Made by a program: the position numbers and the translations under genes. A DNA stretch of 64,000 nucleotides from Streptomyces sp. CCM_MD2014 (GTDB lineage: Bacteria > Actinomycetota > Actinomycetes > Streptomycetales > Streptomycetaceae). This document shows positions 44,145 through 52,206 of this stretch, piece by piece; within the stretch, counting starts at the first letter, position 1, and each line of letters starts with the position of its first letter. The DNA is taken from NCBI RefSeq assembly GCF_000772045.1, contig NZ_CP009754.1, positions 6,262,001 through 6,326,000 on the forward strand, read 5' to 3'. The notes under the pieces were generated by a model. It searched no databases. It was not told the origin of the DNA and was given only the letters and a program-made list of their open reading frames with translations.

Positions 44145-44183
44145 TCTGGTGCGCACCAGATGCAACCTACTGGTGCGCACCAG
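44145..44183. promoter_or_regulatory. Paired palindromic operators in the control region of the element
   Basis: TCTGGTGCGCACCAGA (44145–44160) and CTGGTGCGCACCAG (44170–44183) are perfect palindromes with the same 12-bp core, 24 bp centre to centre. A related half, GGTGTGCAC, follows at about 44207. They lie between the XRE gene and the transfer genes, in a 650-bp gap that otherwise shows no gene. The GntR–Nudix or XRE protein is the likely binder. Confidence 0.65.
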
Positions 44184-44570
44184 ATACCGGCTCGCGTCGG
44201 GTCTGTGGTGTGCACGCAACGGGCGCCCGAAAGGGCTTTACCGGCCGTGTCAGTGCCCGGATGCAAGGCCCGGATTTCGCACTGCGAAGAACTCAACAGA
44301 GTGCCGACCCAGCCACCTGAACACGGGTGGTCGATGGGTGCGGGTCACCACCCCGACCGCCCATGTTGGGCCGGGTGACCTGCCCGGATCTGTCCCGCGG
44401 GGCGGACCCGGCCTCGCTTGATCCGACTTCCGCAGAACCTTTGCGGGGCAATCGTCGTCCCGCCTGAGCACCAGTGCTCACGGTCCTCGGCACCTGCGCC
44501 GTACGCGGCGTGCTGTGCCGGGGAGCCGTGGCCGCTCGTGCAGATCGAGAGGCTTTGTCCTAGACGGCGG

Positions 44571-44600
44571 GCGGCCCCGGGTCTAGCCACCCGGGGCCGC
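44571..44600 (+). terminator. Perfect hairpin before the first transfer-region gene
   Basis: A 12-bp stem, GCGGCCCCGGGT (44571–44582) and ACCCGGGGCCGC (44589–44600), with a 6-base loop. It lies 38 bases upstream of ATG 44639. It may end leaky transcription from the control region or protect the mRNA 5' end. Confidence 0.6.
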
Positions 44601-44638
44601 TGTTGGGGCCGTACCTACTGCTAGGGAGACACGACCCA

Positions 44639-44905
44639 ATGAGCCACATCGTCACTGTTCAGGAAGCTGTTACCGCGTTCGCCGACTGGAAGGAGCCGAC
44701 GGACGCGGAGCTGGACGCGATCGAGCTGGAGATGCCCGCGATCCTCGCGGACGTCGACCTGGTCGACGCGGAGATTGCCGCGCTGGAGCGCGTCCCGGGC
44801 GCGCTGGACGCCCGCCGGATCCGCCGGATCCGCCGGGCCCGCCGCAAGGCGCTGGCCACGCGCGTGGTGCTGGCCAACCGCGCCCGCCGCGGGGAGGCGG
44901 CGTGA
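44639..44905 (+). CDS. Small AICE protein, DUF6284-like (88 aa)
   Basis: An 88-residue helical protein starting MSHIVTVQEAVTAFADWKEP and ending in a basic helix (RRIRRIRRARRKALATRVV). It resembles the family I recall as DUF6284, carried by many Streptomyces AICEs with unknown function. AGGGAG lies 10 bases before the ATG. It overlaps the next gene by four bases (ATGA), and so starts a tight run of transfer-region genes. Confidence 0.75.
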   Translation: MSHIVTVQEAVTAFADWKEPTDAELDAIELEMPAILADVDLVDAEIAALERVPGALDARRIRRIRRARRKALATRVVLANRARRGEAA

Positions 44906-45435
44906 TCCGCATCATCACCGCCAGCCGTATCGCCCGGCTGGAGCAGGACGCCGACCAGGCCCGCGACCGTGCGCGGGATGTACAGGCCCAGGCGGATGCA
45001 GCGTGGGGCCGCCACGTGCGGGAGCTGTACGCCGTCACCGACCGCGCCGAGCGGTCGGAGGCGGCCACGTCCGAGGTGGGCACGATCCTCGCCCGTGCGA
45101 TGGGGGAGCTGTCGGCCGCGCAGCAGGAGCTGCTGCTGAAGGACATCGAAATCCGCCGGCTGCGCGAGGAACTGCAGCGCGGGCCGGTGGAGGGCGACAC
45201 GCTGACGGTGCTGATGCACTACGGCGCGCCGCACACGGTCTACGCCTCCCGCGAGGACGCCTACGCCGACACCGCCACCCACGGCGTGCCCGCCGGGACC
45301 CCGTGGGTGGCCGCCGGTGAACGCCCGGCGTCGGCGTCCATGTGGTGCATTGCGGCGTTCATCTACGACGCCTCCTGCAACGGGTTCCGCCGGGCGTTCA
45401 CGCCCGCTCCGGAGCCGGTTGGGGGTGCGGCGTGA
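44902..45435 (+). CDS. Hypothetical coiled-coil AICE protein (177 aa)
   Basis: A 177-residue protein. Residues 8–98 form a long helix/coiled coil (ARLEQDADQARDRARDVQAQADAAWGRHV). A small C-terminal region follows (LTVLMHYGAPHTVYASREDAYADTATHGV…WCIAAFIYD). No known domain is recognised. It overlaps both neighbours by four bases (ATGA, GTGA), so the three are translated together. It is probably a structural or regulatory part of the transfer module. Confidence 0.7.
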   Translation: MIRIITASRIARLEQDADQARDRARDVQAQADAAWGRHVRELYAVTDRAERSEAATSEVGTILARAMGELSAAQQELLLKDIEIRRLREELQRGPVEGDTLTVLMHYGAPHTVYASREDAYADTATHGVPAGTPWVAAGERPASASMWCIAAFIYDASCNGFRRAFTPAPEPVGGAA

Positions 45436-46439
45436 ACAGTGTTCAGACGCGTTCAGCGGAGCGCGCCCTGTCGGGTGGCACGTGGCTGATCGTCTGTGGG
45501 GCGATGCTCTATTCGATCCTCACCGTGACGCCGTTGATGGCGAAGCACACGGCCGAGGAGTGGGACTGGACGGCGCCGATCCTGCCGCTCGTGGTGGACG
45601 CCGCGGTGGTCATCGTGGTCAAGCTCGATGACGTGCTGGCCCGCCTAGGCGGGCACGGCGGGCGCTGGCCCGTGGCGCTGCGGTGGATGACCGGGCTGAT
45701 GACGCTCGCCCTCAACACCGCCGACTCCGCACTGAAGAAAGACCTGGTCGGGGTGGCGGTCCACGCGGTGGCGCCGCTGCTGCTGATCGTCACCGCGGAG
45801 ACCAGCCTCGCCTACCGCCGTGCCATCGCCGCCGCTGTGACGGCGCTGGAGGAGCAGCAGCGGGCCGAGCGGGAGCGGCGCGAGCAGGCGGTGCGGGAGC
45901 GGGAGGAAGCCGCCCGTCGGCAGGCCCGCGAGGAGCGCGAGCACGCCGCGCAGTTGGAGCGTGAACAGCGTGAACACGAGGCCGCGCTCGCCCGCGAGCA
46001 GGCTGAGCGGGAGGAGCGGCGCTGGCGCGAGGAGCGCGAGGCCCGGGAGCGGGCGGAGGCTGCCGAGCGGGCCGAGCGTGAACGCCGTGAACGCAAGCGT
46101 GAACAGCGCGAGCAGGAGCGTGAACAGGCCGAGCGGGAAGCCGCCGAACGCCGCGAGCGGGAACGCCGTGAGCGGGAGGCGCGTGAACGCCGTGAACGGC
46201 AGGAGCGTGAGGAGCGGGCCGAGCGTGAACGGGCCGCGCTGCTGGCTCGCGGGCCGGCCGACGGCAAGCTCCCCGAGGAGGAAGCCCGGCAGATCGTGGC
46301 TGCTGCGTTCGGCGCCGGGGTGTCGGTGCGGTCGGCTGCGGAGCTGTGTGGCTGGTCGGTGGGGTGGGTGTCCGCCCGCTACGCCGAGCACCGCGACCCC
46401 AGCACGCACGGCGCTGAGCTGGCTATCGCGAGCAACTGA
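45432..46439 (+). CDS. DUF2637 (SpdB-like) membrane protein with coiled coil and C-terminal HTH
   Basis: A 335-residue protein. Four membrane helices lie in residues about 14–130 (WLIVCGAMLYSILTVTPLMA and so on), the DUF2637 arrangement of AICE spread proteins. A long Glu/Arg coiled coil follows (REREEAARRQAREEREHA, about 140–280). The C-terminus, ARQIVAAAFGAGVSVRSAAELCGWSVGWVSARYAEH, resembles a helix-turn-helix. Spd proteins help plasmid spread between septa of the mycelium. GTG 45432 overlaps the previous stop. The repeated GTGAACGC-type codons make the DNA locally repetitive. Confidence 0.85.
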   Translation: MNSVQTRSAERALSGGTWLIVCGAMLYSILTVTPLMAKHTAEEWDWTAPILPLVVDAAVVIVVKLDDVLARLGGHGGRWPVALRWMTGLMTLALNTADSALKKDLVGVAVHAVAPLLLIVTAETSLAYRRAIAAAVTALEEQQRAERERREQAVREREEAARRQAREEREHAAQLEREQREHEAALAREQAEREERRWREEREARERAEAAERAERERRERKREQREQEREQAEREAAERRERERREREARERRERQEREERAERERAALLARGPADGKLPEEEARQIVAAAFGAGVSVRSAAELCGWSVGWVSARYAEHRDPSTHGAELAIASN

Positions 46440-46777
46440 TGGCCAGCCTTCCCACCTACCGGTGGCGGCTCGCCCCGGACGGTTTAGCCACCCGCCGCCA
46501 GCTGCGCGCCCTCGGGCTGCGGCCCGGCGGGCAGGACGTGGCCGCGCAGATCGAGCGTCCGCGGCGCCGCCGCGGCTCGCTGATCGCCTACCTCTACTCC
46601 ATCGAGCAGGCCAAACCGGTCCGGCCGATGACCCCGGCCAAGCGGGCGGCGCTGGCCAAGGCCAATGCCGCCCGCCGCACCTGCCCGCAGTGCCGGCGTG
46701 ATGCCGGTTACGTCATCCCGCCGACGCTCGGCATGTGCGCCACCTGCGCCTTTCCCGAGGAACAGCGCGCCGCCTGA
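46439..46777 (+). CDS. RRQRL-motif zinc-ribbon protein
   Basis: A 112-residue protein with the N-terminal motif TRRQLRALGLRPGGQDVAAQI and a C-terminal zinc ribbon (CPQCRRDAGYVIPPTLGMCATC, two CxxC pairs). This matches the AICE-borne family called RRQRL motif-containing zinc-binding protein; its role is unknown, perhaps nucleic-acid binding. Its ATG overlaps the previous stop (TGATG). Confidence 0.8.
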   Translation: MASLPTYRWRLAPDGLATRRQLRALGLRPGGQDVAAQIERPRRRRGSLIAYLYSIEQAKPVRPMTPAKRAALAKANAARRTCPQCRRDAGYVIPPTLGMCATCAFPEEQRAA

Positions 46778-46839
46778 CCACCCATCGCCTTCGGAGTACC
46801 AGTGAGCGAGTCGCAGCAACCGCAGGGAACGCACTCTTC

Positions 46840-47019
46840 GTGCTGACCCTGGACAAGCCGGGCCAGTGCACGATCACGCAGGAAGGCACCTGCACCCCGC
46901 CGTCGGGCGCTACGCGGCAGGACATGTACCGGCTGATCTACGACACAGTGACCGCGCAGGACCCGGACCTGTCCGGCGCCGCGGTCGGCTTCTTCTTCCT
47001 GGAGCCCAACCAGCTCTGA
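46840..47019 (+). CDS. Small hypothetical AICE protein (59 aa)
   Basis: A 59-residue protein (VLTLDKPGQCTITQEGTCTPPSGATRQDMY…, ending FFLEPNQL) with two Cys. GTG 46840 has AGGGA about 12 bases upstream. A longer in-frame version beginning inside the previous gene is less likely. It resembles the small 'mobile element transfer' or SpdA-size proteins next to spdB, but no family match is certain. Confidence 0.6.
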   Translation: MLTLDKPGQCTITQEGTCTPPSGATRQDMYRLIYDTVTAQDPDLSGAAVGFFFLEPNQL

Positions 47020-47037
47020 CCTTGACCGGTACCCGGC

Positions 47038-47078
47038 GGGCCTGGCCGCCCACCTTCCACAGCAACGCGGCCAGGCCC
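47038..47078 (+). terminator. Perfect hairpin between transfer genes
   Basis: A 12-bp stem, GGGCCTGGCCGC (47038–47049) and GCGGCCAGGCCC (47067–47078), with a 17-base loop, 27 bases before ATG 47106. It is a terminator or attenuator within the transfer operon. Confidence 0.6.
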
Positions 47079-47105
47079 TTACTCCCGTGAAGGAGTGCTC
47101 ACAGC

Positions 47106-48722
47106 ATGACGGAACTCAGCACAGAGCCGGTAGCCGTTGAGGCTGCCCCGGCCGCAGCCTCCCCGCCCCCGCCGGCCTCCGCACCGGTCGAGCAGGCCCA
47201 AGCCGGGGCGGAGGTGGACCACACGCCCGGCGGATGGCCGGTCGTCCCGCTCGCCCTGTCCGGCGCGAACAGCACCGTGGGCATGGTCGCCGCCGCCGCT
47301 CTGGCCGGAGGCCCCATCGCCGCCATGGTGGCCGCCACCGGCGCCGTCGTCCTCGGCACCGTCGCCGCCACCCGCAGCCGCACGCCCAACCCCCGCAGGG
47401 AATCCCGACGGGCCGCCGCCCGCGCGGCCGGTCGATCCGCTGCCCGCACCACGGGCACACGCCAGACCGGAGCCGGCGGGGGCCGGACCGGGAGCCGCAG
47501 CAGTGCCTCGGGGGCCAGCCGCTCGCCGGGCCGCTCCGGTCGGGAGCCGGGCCAGCACCGCCGCGGCTCCGGTCCGGCGACCCGCACCACCGGCACCGCC
47601 AACTCCGGCGCGGGCCCGAGCAGCCGCAAGAGCACCGGCCGCCATGCGCCGAAGCGGGCATCCACTGCCGTGGGCAAGGCTGCGGGGCGTCTGGGGCAGG
47701 TTCGGGCGGTGCGAGCGTCGCAGCAGGCTGGCGCCGGATCGCGGGCCGGGCAGCGGGCCCAGACCACTGCCGCGCGCCGTGCGGTGGCCGACGCCCGGCG
47801 CAACGCCCGCACGCAGGCCGGGACCTCCCGCAATGCCGCCTGGCACCGCACACCGGCCCGTCACGGTGGTCCGGTCGGCCGGATGCTCGCCGCGGCGACC
47901 CGCCGGGCTGGTACTGCGCGGGATGCGGCGGTTGCCCGTGGTCGCACGACCCGCGACCAGCGGGCGCGCGCCGCGGTCGACACCCACCGCAGGGCGGTCC
48001 GCCGGGCTCCGGCGCGTAGGGCGGCCCGGCAGGCGTTGCGCCGGTCCGCGGCCCGTTTCCATGGCCGGCGCCTGCTGGCCGCGCTGCTCGCCCTGCCCCT
48101 CGGGCTGCTCGGGCTGATCACCAGCCCGATCGGTCGCAGGTTCAACCTGCCGTGGCTCATCCACCCCGGCCGCCGCCTCTACCGCCGCATCGTCCGTACG
48201 GCCGCTGAGCAGCGCGCCGAGCGGGACGCGGCGGCCCGCGAGCGGCAGGCCGAGCAGGAAGCCGCCGCTGAGGCCGAGGCCGCGCAGGACGGTGCCGAGG
48301 GCATCGCCGATGGCGTGGAGCGGCCCGCCGCACAGGTTCCCACCAGCACGAACGACCCGTCGATCGAGGGAGAGCACGTGTCCGGTTTCCGGTTCGAAGA
48401 GGCCGCTTCCGAGATGGAGCAGGCCGCCACCCAGTACGACCCCGAGAACGCCATGGAGATCCTGGCCATGGTCGAGGGCCTGCCCGCCGCGCTCACGTCG
48501 GTGGCGAACGTGATGAAGATCCTCGCGGAGCGCTCCGACTCGGAGTTCCCGCTGGAGAAGGAAGTCGCGGACGGCTTCAACGACATCTTCGGCGCCCTGA
48601 TGAGCGCCGTCGCGGTCGCCGAGGACATGGGCCCGCTGTTCCGTCAGGCCCACGAGCAGGACATCGCCCGGCACGAGGACCCCCGCAACGGCCACGAGGC
48701 CGAGAAGGGCTGGAACGTCTGA
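47106..48722 (+). CDS. Large Ala/Arg-rich membrane-associated transfer protein (Spd-like)
   Basis: A 538-residue protein. Pro/Ala-rich residues 1–50 lead to a hydrophobic segment (GMVAAAALAGGPIAAMVAATGAVVLGTVAA, read in two parts, about 55–85), a very basic stretch of about 270 residues, then a short hydrophobic helix near LLALPLGLLGLI. The acidic C-terminal domain (EEAASEMEQAATQYDPENAMEIL…) is the best-conserved-looking part. It immediately precedes traB (1-bp gap), where spd-type genes sit in AICEs. It may connect DNA and membrane during transfer; the function is inferred from position. GAAGGAG precedes the ATG. Confidence 0.75.
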   Translation: MTELSTEPVAVEAAPAAASPPPPASAPVEQAQAGAEVDHTPGGWPVVPLALSGANSTVGMVAAAALAGGPIAAMVAATGAVVLGTVAATRSRTPNPRRESRRAAARAAGRSAARTTGTRQTGAGGGRTGSRSSASGASRSPGRSGREPGQHRRGSGPATRTTGTANSGAGPSSRKSTGRHAPKRASTAVGKAAGRLGQVRAVRASQQAGAGSRAGQRAQTTAARRAVADARRNARTQAGTSRNAAWHRTPARHGGPVGRMLAAATRRAGTARDAAVARGRTTRDQRARAAVDTHRRAVRRAPARRAARQALRRSAARFHGRRLLAALLALPLGLLGLITSPIGRRFNLPWLIHPGRRLYRRIVRTAAEQRAERDAAARERQAEQEAAAEAEAAQDGAEGIADGVERPAAQVPTSTNDPSIEGEHVSGFRFEEAASEMEQAATQYDPENAMEILAMVEGLPAALTSVANVMKILAERSDSEFPLEKEVADGFNDIFGALMSAVAVAEDMGPLFRQAHEQDIARHEDPRNGHEAEKGWNV

Positions 48723-48723
48723 C

Positions 48724-50841
48724 ATGAGCAGCACCGCCACCGCCAAGCAGAACGCGAGCAGTGGCCCGGTGCTGGACTGGGCGGCCGGTCACGGACCCGT
48801 GACCGGCGCCCTGTCCGCCACCACCGGAGCCTTCGCCGTCGCCACCACCGGCGCCGCCACCCACATGCCGCCCGGCTGGGCCCTCGCCGTCGGCGCAGCC
48901 GGCGCCCTTGGCCACACCATCGTCGGCCTGCGCGTCCGCAACGCCGGCCGCACCCTGGCCACCCGCGCCGCCTCCTGGCTCGTCGGCGCCGGATGGACCA
49001 CCTGGGCCATGACCCACGGCCCCCTGACCTGGGCCGCCCTCGGCTCGCTCGCCACGATGGGGGTCGGAATCGGCGCCGCCGCCCGCTCGGCTGCATTGTT
49101 CGAGGAGGCCCGCGAGGAGGAGGCCATCGCCGCGGAGCAGCGGCAGATCGCCGCCGAGCTGTCCGCCGACCGGCGCGCGATCGCCGCGGAGTGGGTCGAC
49201 CGCATTCAGCGGGTCTGCTCGATTACCGTGCGCGTGGTCGGTGTCGAGCAGTGGGCCACCGGCGCCGGATACTCCATCGACGCCGAACTCCCGCCCGGCG
49301 GCGCCACCTGGAACAAGATCGCCGCCGAGTCGCCGCGACTGTCCGCGGACGCCCGGCTGCCGCACGGCTGCACCGCCACCGCCTCCCCCGGCATCCACCA
49401 GGGCCGCGTCATCATCGACGTCACCACGGTCAACGTGCTGGAGCAGGAGCGCACCTACCCCGCCGACTACGGGCCCCTGTCGGTCCACACCGGCATCCCG
49501 TGGGGGTATCGGACCAACGCCGAACAGATCCTCGCCTACCTGCGCGAGCAGTGCGCCCTGATCGTCGGCCCCACCGGTTCGGGCAAGACCAACATGGTCC
49601 ACTCGATCCTCGCCGGGTTCGCCCGCGCCGACGACATGCTGACCTGGGTCATCGACCTCAACGCCGGCAGCGCAGGGCTGCCCTGGGTGCTGCCCGCCCT
49701 CAACGGCGAGATCAGCAGCCCGGACGGCAAGCCGGTCCGGCCCGGCATCGACTGGCTCGCCGGCACCTATGACGAAGCCATGACCATGCTGGACGTGGCC
49801 GTGCGCGTGGCCAAGCAGCGCAAGATGGGCTATCAGGACGTTCTCGCCCGCGCGAACACCGATCTGCTGCCGATCAGCCCGCGGATTCCGCAGATCATGC
49901 TGGTCATCGATGAGGGCGCGGAGATCCTGGCCAGCCCGGACCGGCACGTGCGCAAGCTCGGGGAGAAGATCCTGGAAGTGATCCGGATCGCCCGAGCCAT
50001 GGGCATCCGCACCGTGCTCACCGCCCTCGGAGCGACCGGCAGTGTGCTCAGCAACCTCATGATCCGCCGGGAAGCCAAGGTCCGCGTCGCCCTCACCGGC
50101 GGCGAAAAGGAGGGCATGGACCTCTCCAAGATGTTCCCCGGCTCCCGCGGACTGCGCGTCGATCAGGCCCCGCACAAGGGCGCCGGGTTCATGGGCACCC
50201 CCGAGTCCCCGGCCGCCCTGTTCAAGGCATGGCGGATCCTCCCGAACCAGATCCGGGAGATCATCGCCGCCACCTCCGAGCGACACCCCACCCTGGACGC
50301 CGTGTCCGCCCGGGCGGCCGGGCCCGCCTACGCCCGCCGCTGGGATGCGGACCGCACCGCTTGGATGCGCGACCAAGCGTCCAGCGACGGCGCTGGCACC
50401 ACCGGCACGACGGGGGAGGGGCTGAAGCTGTCCGCCCTCAGCAGTCAGGAGCAGGCTCAGGTCTCGCCGGAAGACGAGATGCTGCGCAAGTTCCGAGCGC
50501 AGATCGACGCCCAGTTCGGCACCGCACCCGAGCCGCAAGCCCCCGCGGGAAGTGACGGGCCGCCGGCCACGGGCGGGTTGAACCTGTCCGCTCTGCGGGG
50601 CGAGCAGGACAGCCCCGCACAGCAGGCCGCGCTGGCGCTGCTGCTCGCCGCCGGCGGGGACGGCACCGGAGCGTCCGCAATCGCCCGCGCGCTCTCCGCC
50701 GAGCACGGCACGTCCCGTCAGACGGTCGTGGGCTGGCTGCGGGACTGGGTCAAGGACGGCACCGCCGTCCGCGTCGGAGAGGGCACCAAAGCCCGCTACG
50801 TCCACCGCCAGCACGCCCCCGAACAGCCACCCGAGAGCTGA
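48724..50841 (+). CDS. traB: TraB, FtsK/SpoIIIE-type DNA translocase for conjugation
   Basis: A 705-residue motor that moves double-stranded DNA between mycelia. It has three N-terminal membrane helices (about 35–125), then the FtsK ATPase with Walker A GPTGSGKT near residue 282 and Walker B IMLVIDEGAE near 395. A linker ends in a winged helix (ASAIARALSAEHGTSRQTVVGWLRDWV, about 650–690), the part that reads the clt repeats in related TraB proteins. GACAAG repeats start three bases after its stop. Confidence 0.93.
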   Translation: MSSTATAKQNASSGPVLDWAAGHGPVTGALSATTGAFAVATTGAATHMPPGWALAVGAAGALGHTIVGLRVRNAGRTLATRAASWLVGAGWTTWAMTHGPLTWAALGSLATMGVGIGAAARSAALFEEAREEEAIAAEQRQIAAELSADRRAIAAEWVDRIQRVCSITVRVVGVEQWATGAGYSIDAELPPGGATWNKIAAESPRLSADARLPHGCTATASPGIHQGRVIIDVTTVNVLEQERTYPADYGPLSVHTGIPWGYRTNAEQILAYLREQCALIVGPTGSGKTNMVHSILAGFARADDMLTWVIDLNAGSAGLPWVLPALNGEISSPDGKPVRPGIDWLAGTYDEAMTMLDVAVRVAKQRKMGYQDVLARANTDLLPISPRIPQIMLVIDEGAEILASPDRHVRKLGEKILEVIRIARAMGIRTVLTALGATGSVLSNLMIRREAKVRVALTGGEKEGMDLSKMFPGSRGLRVDQAPHKGAGFMGTPESPAALFKAWRILPNQIREIIAATSERHPTLDAVSARAAGPAYARRWDADRTAWMRDQASSDGAGTTGTTGEGLKLSALSSQEQAQVSPEDEMLRKFRAQIDAQFGTAPEPQAPAGSDGPPATGGLNLSALRGEQDSPAQQAALALLLAAGGDGTGASAIARALSAEHGTSRQTVVGWLRDWVKDGTAVRVGEGTKARYVHRQHAPEQPPES

Positions 50842-50844
50842 TCG

Positions 50845-51003
50845 CTTGTCGCTTGTCGCCTCCGTCCGAAGACACACGCCGTCCGGTTGCGTCTGAGGGC
50901 CGGAAACGGCTTGTGACCTGCAAGGCGACAAGCGACAAGACAAGACAAGCGACAAGCGACACGACAAGCACGCGACAAGGAAGACGACAAGCCAGGCGAC
51001 AAG
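50845..51003. repeat. GACAAG repeat cluster, candidate clt (TraB recognition) locus
   Basis: The hexamer GACAAG occurs nine times on the + strand (50927, 50934, 50939, 50944, 50951, 50963, 50974, 50986, 50998) and as CTTGTC twice at 50845 and 50852. The extended form is GCGACAAG. Spacing is 5–7 bp in the first five and about 12 bp in the last four. Directly following traB, this is where the cis-acting transfer locus with 8-bp TraB recognition repeats is found in other Streptomyces plasmids. Confidence 0.7.
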
Positions 51004-51020
51004 CACAGCCACCCATCCGA

Positions 51021-51053
51021 GCGGGCCCGCATCAGTGACTGGTGCGGGCCCGC
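51021..51053 (+). terminator. Perfect hairpin after the GACAAG repeats
   Basis: An 11-bp stem, GCGGGCCCGCA (51021–51031) and TGCGGGCCCGC (51043–51053), with an 11-base loop, 22 bases before ATG 51076. It probably ends traB transcription. Confidence 0.65.
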
Positions 51054-51075
51054 GGCTCACCCGAGGAGCCCCGTC

Positions 51076-51387
51076 ATGGACCACCGCACCCCGCCGGGGA
51101 ACATCGCCCCGCACATACCCGCCGACGCCTACCGCCGCGCGCAGGCCACCGGCCAGCCCGTCGTCATCGTCGTCCACGACACCCACCCGACCGGCATCCC
51201 CTGGCGCCGGGCCCTGGTCCCGTTCGCGATCGCCGGTGCCGCTGTCGCTGGCGGCTGGGGACTGGTCGCCTGCCTGTGCCTCCTGCTCGACGCCGCGGCC
51301 CACACCGCCACCGTCATCGCCGGAGCAGCCGGACCCATCGGCATCGGCGGCATCACCCTCAAGCTCGCCCGCACCAAGCACGCCTAG
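51076..51387 (+). CDS. Small membrane protein of the AICE (103 aa)
   Basis: A 103-residue protein with a Pro-rich N-terminus, then two membrane segments (ALVPFAIAGAAVAGGWGLVACLCLLL and ATVIAGAAGPIGIGGITLKLA, about 57–98). GAGGAG lies 9 bases before ATG 51076. It is flanked on both sides by hairpins, so it may be its own transcription unit. It is similar in size and layout to small Spd membrane proteins; not otherwise recognised. Confidence 0.75.
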   Translation: MDHRTPPGNIAPHIPADAYRRAQATGQPVVIVVHDTHPTGIPWRRALVPFAIAGAAVAGGWGLVACLCLLLDAAAHTATVIAGAAGPIGIGGITLKLARTKHA

Positions 51388-51393
51388 CTACGC

Positions 51394-51438
51394 CAAGGGC
51401 GGCCCCCGATTCCGCCAAGAACACCGGGGCCGCCCTTG
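51394..51438 (+). terminator. Perfect hairpin before the methylase gene
   Basis: A 13-bp stem, CAAGGGCGGCCCC (51394–51406) and GGGGCCGCCCTTG (51426–51438), with a 19-base loop, between the small membrane gene and the methylase gene (ATG 51478). Confidence 0.65.
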
Positions 51439-51477
51439 TCCACCTGCCAACCAACTGACCTGTGGAGGTCTCCCAGC

Positions 51478-52206
51478 ATGACGCAACCCGCCACCATCCG
51501 GCGAGTGCGCGACCCCCGGCCGCGCCTGCTGGATCTCTTCTGCTGCGCCGGCGGCGCCGCCGTGGGCTACGCCCGAGCCGGTTTCGCCGTGGACGGCTGC
51601 GACATCGCCTACCGACCCAGCTACCCCTTCCCCCACCACCAGGGCGACGCCCTCGCCTACCTCACCCACCTGATCACCACCGGTGAGATCCGCCGGTACG
51701 CGTTCGTCCACGCCTCCCCGCCCTGCCAGCACGGGTGCGCGCTCACGGTCGGCACGAACGCCTCGCAGGGCTGGGGACGCGCGCACGTCGACCTCGTGGC
51801 CCCCACGCGTGAGCTGCTGGACGCCACCGGCCTGCCCTACGTGATCGAGCAGCCCAACGGCCGCGCGAAAATCCGCAAAGACCTCACCCTGTGCGGCGAG
51901 ATGTTCGGTCTCGGAGTCATCCGACACCGCAACTTCGAGGCCGGCGGCTGGACCATCGAGCAGCCCGCGCACCGCCCGCACCGGGGCCGCGTACGCGGGT
52001 ACCGGCACGGCCGCTTCTACGACGGCCCGTACGTGGCCGCCTACGGCAACGGCGGCGGCAAGCCCAGCATCCCCGAGCTGCAAGCCGCGATGGGCATCGA
52101 CTGGACCGACGTCCGCGAGGAACTGACCGAAGCCATCCCCCCGGCTTACACCGAGTGGATCGGCGCCGCGTTCCTCGCCACGGCCACGCTGGAGGTGGCG
52201 ACATGA
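51478..52206 (+). CDS. C5-cytosine DNA methyltransferase-like protein
   Basis: A 242-residue protein with motif I LLDLFCCAGGAAVGYARAGF (SAM binding), motif IV SPPCQHG (catalytic Cys) and a motif VI-like VIEQPNGR. It is shorter than typical C5 methylases and lacks an obvious target-recognition domain, a form common in actinobacterial phages and AICEs. It could protect the element from restriction. GTGGAGG lies 9 bases before ATG 51478. It overlaps the PrimPol start by four bases (ATGA), so it is coupled to the replication genes. Confidence 0.85.
   Translation: MTQPATIRRVRDPRPRLLDLFCCAGGAAVGYARAGFAVDGCDIAYRPSYPFPHHQGDALAYLTHLITTGEIRRYAFVHASPPCQHGCALTVGTNASQGWGRAHVDLVAPTRELLDATGLPYVIEQPNGRAKIRKDLTLCGEMFGLGVIRHRNFEAGGWTIEQPAHRPHRGRVRGYRHGRFYDGPYVAAYGNGGGKPSIPELQAAMGIDWTDVREELTEAIPPAYTEWIGAAFLATATLEVAT

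Noticed and set aside
45840-46240. Repetitive DNA in the DUF2637 gene as an inserted repeat element
   Set aside because: The repetition follows from the Glu/Arg coiled coil and stays in frame throughout.
50845-51003. GACAAG repeats as a CRISPR array
   Set aside because: Repeat units are 6–8 bp with 0–6 bp between them and no spacers of normal length, and there are no cas genes.
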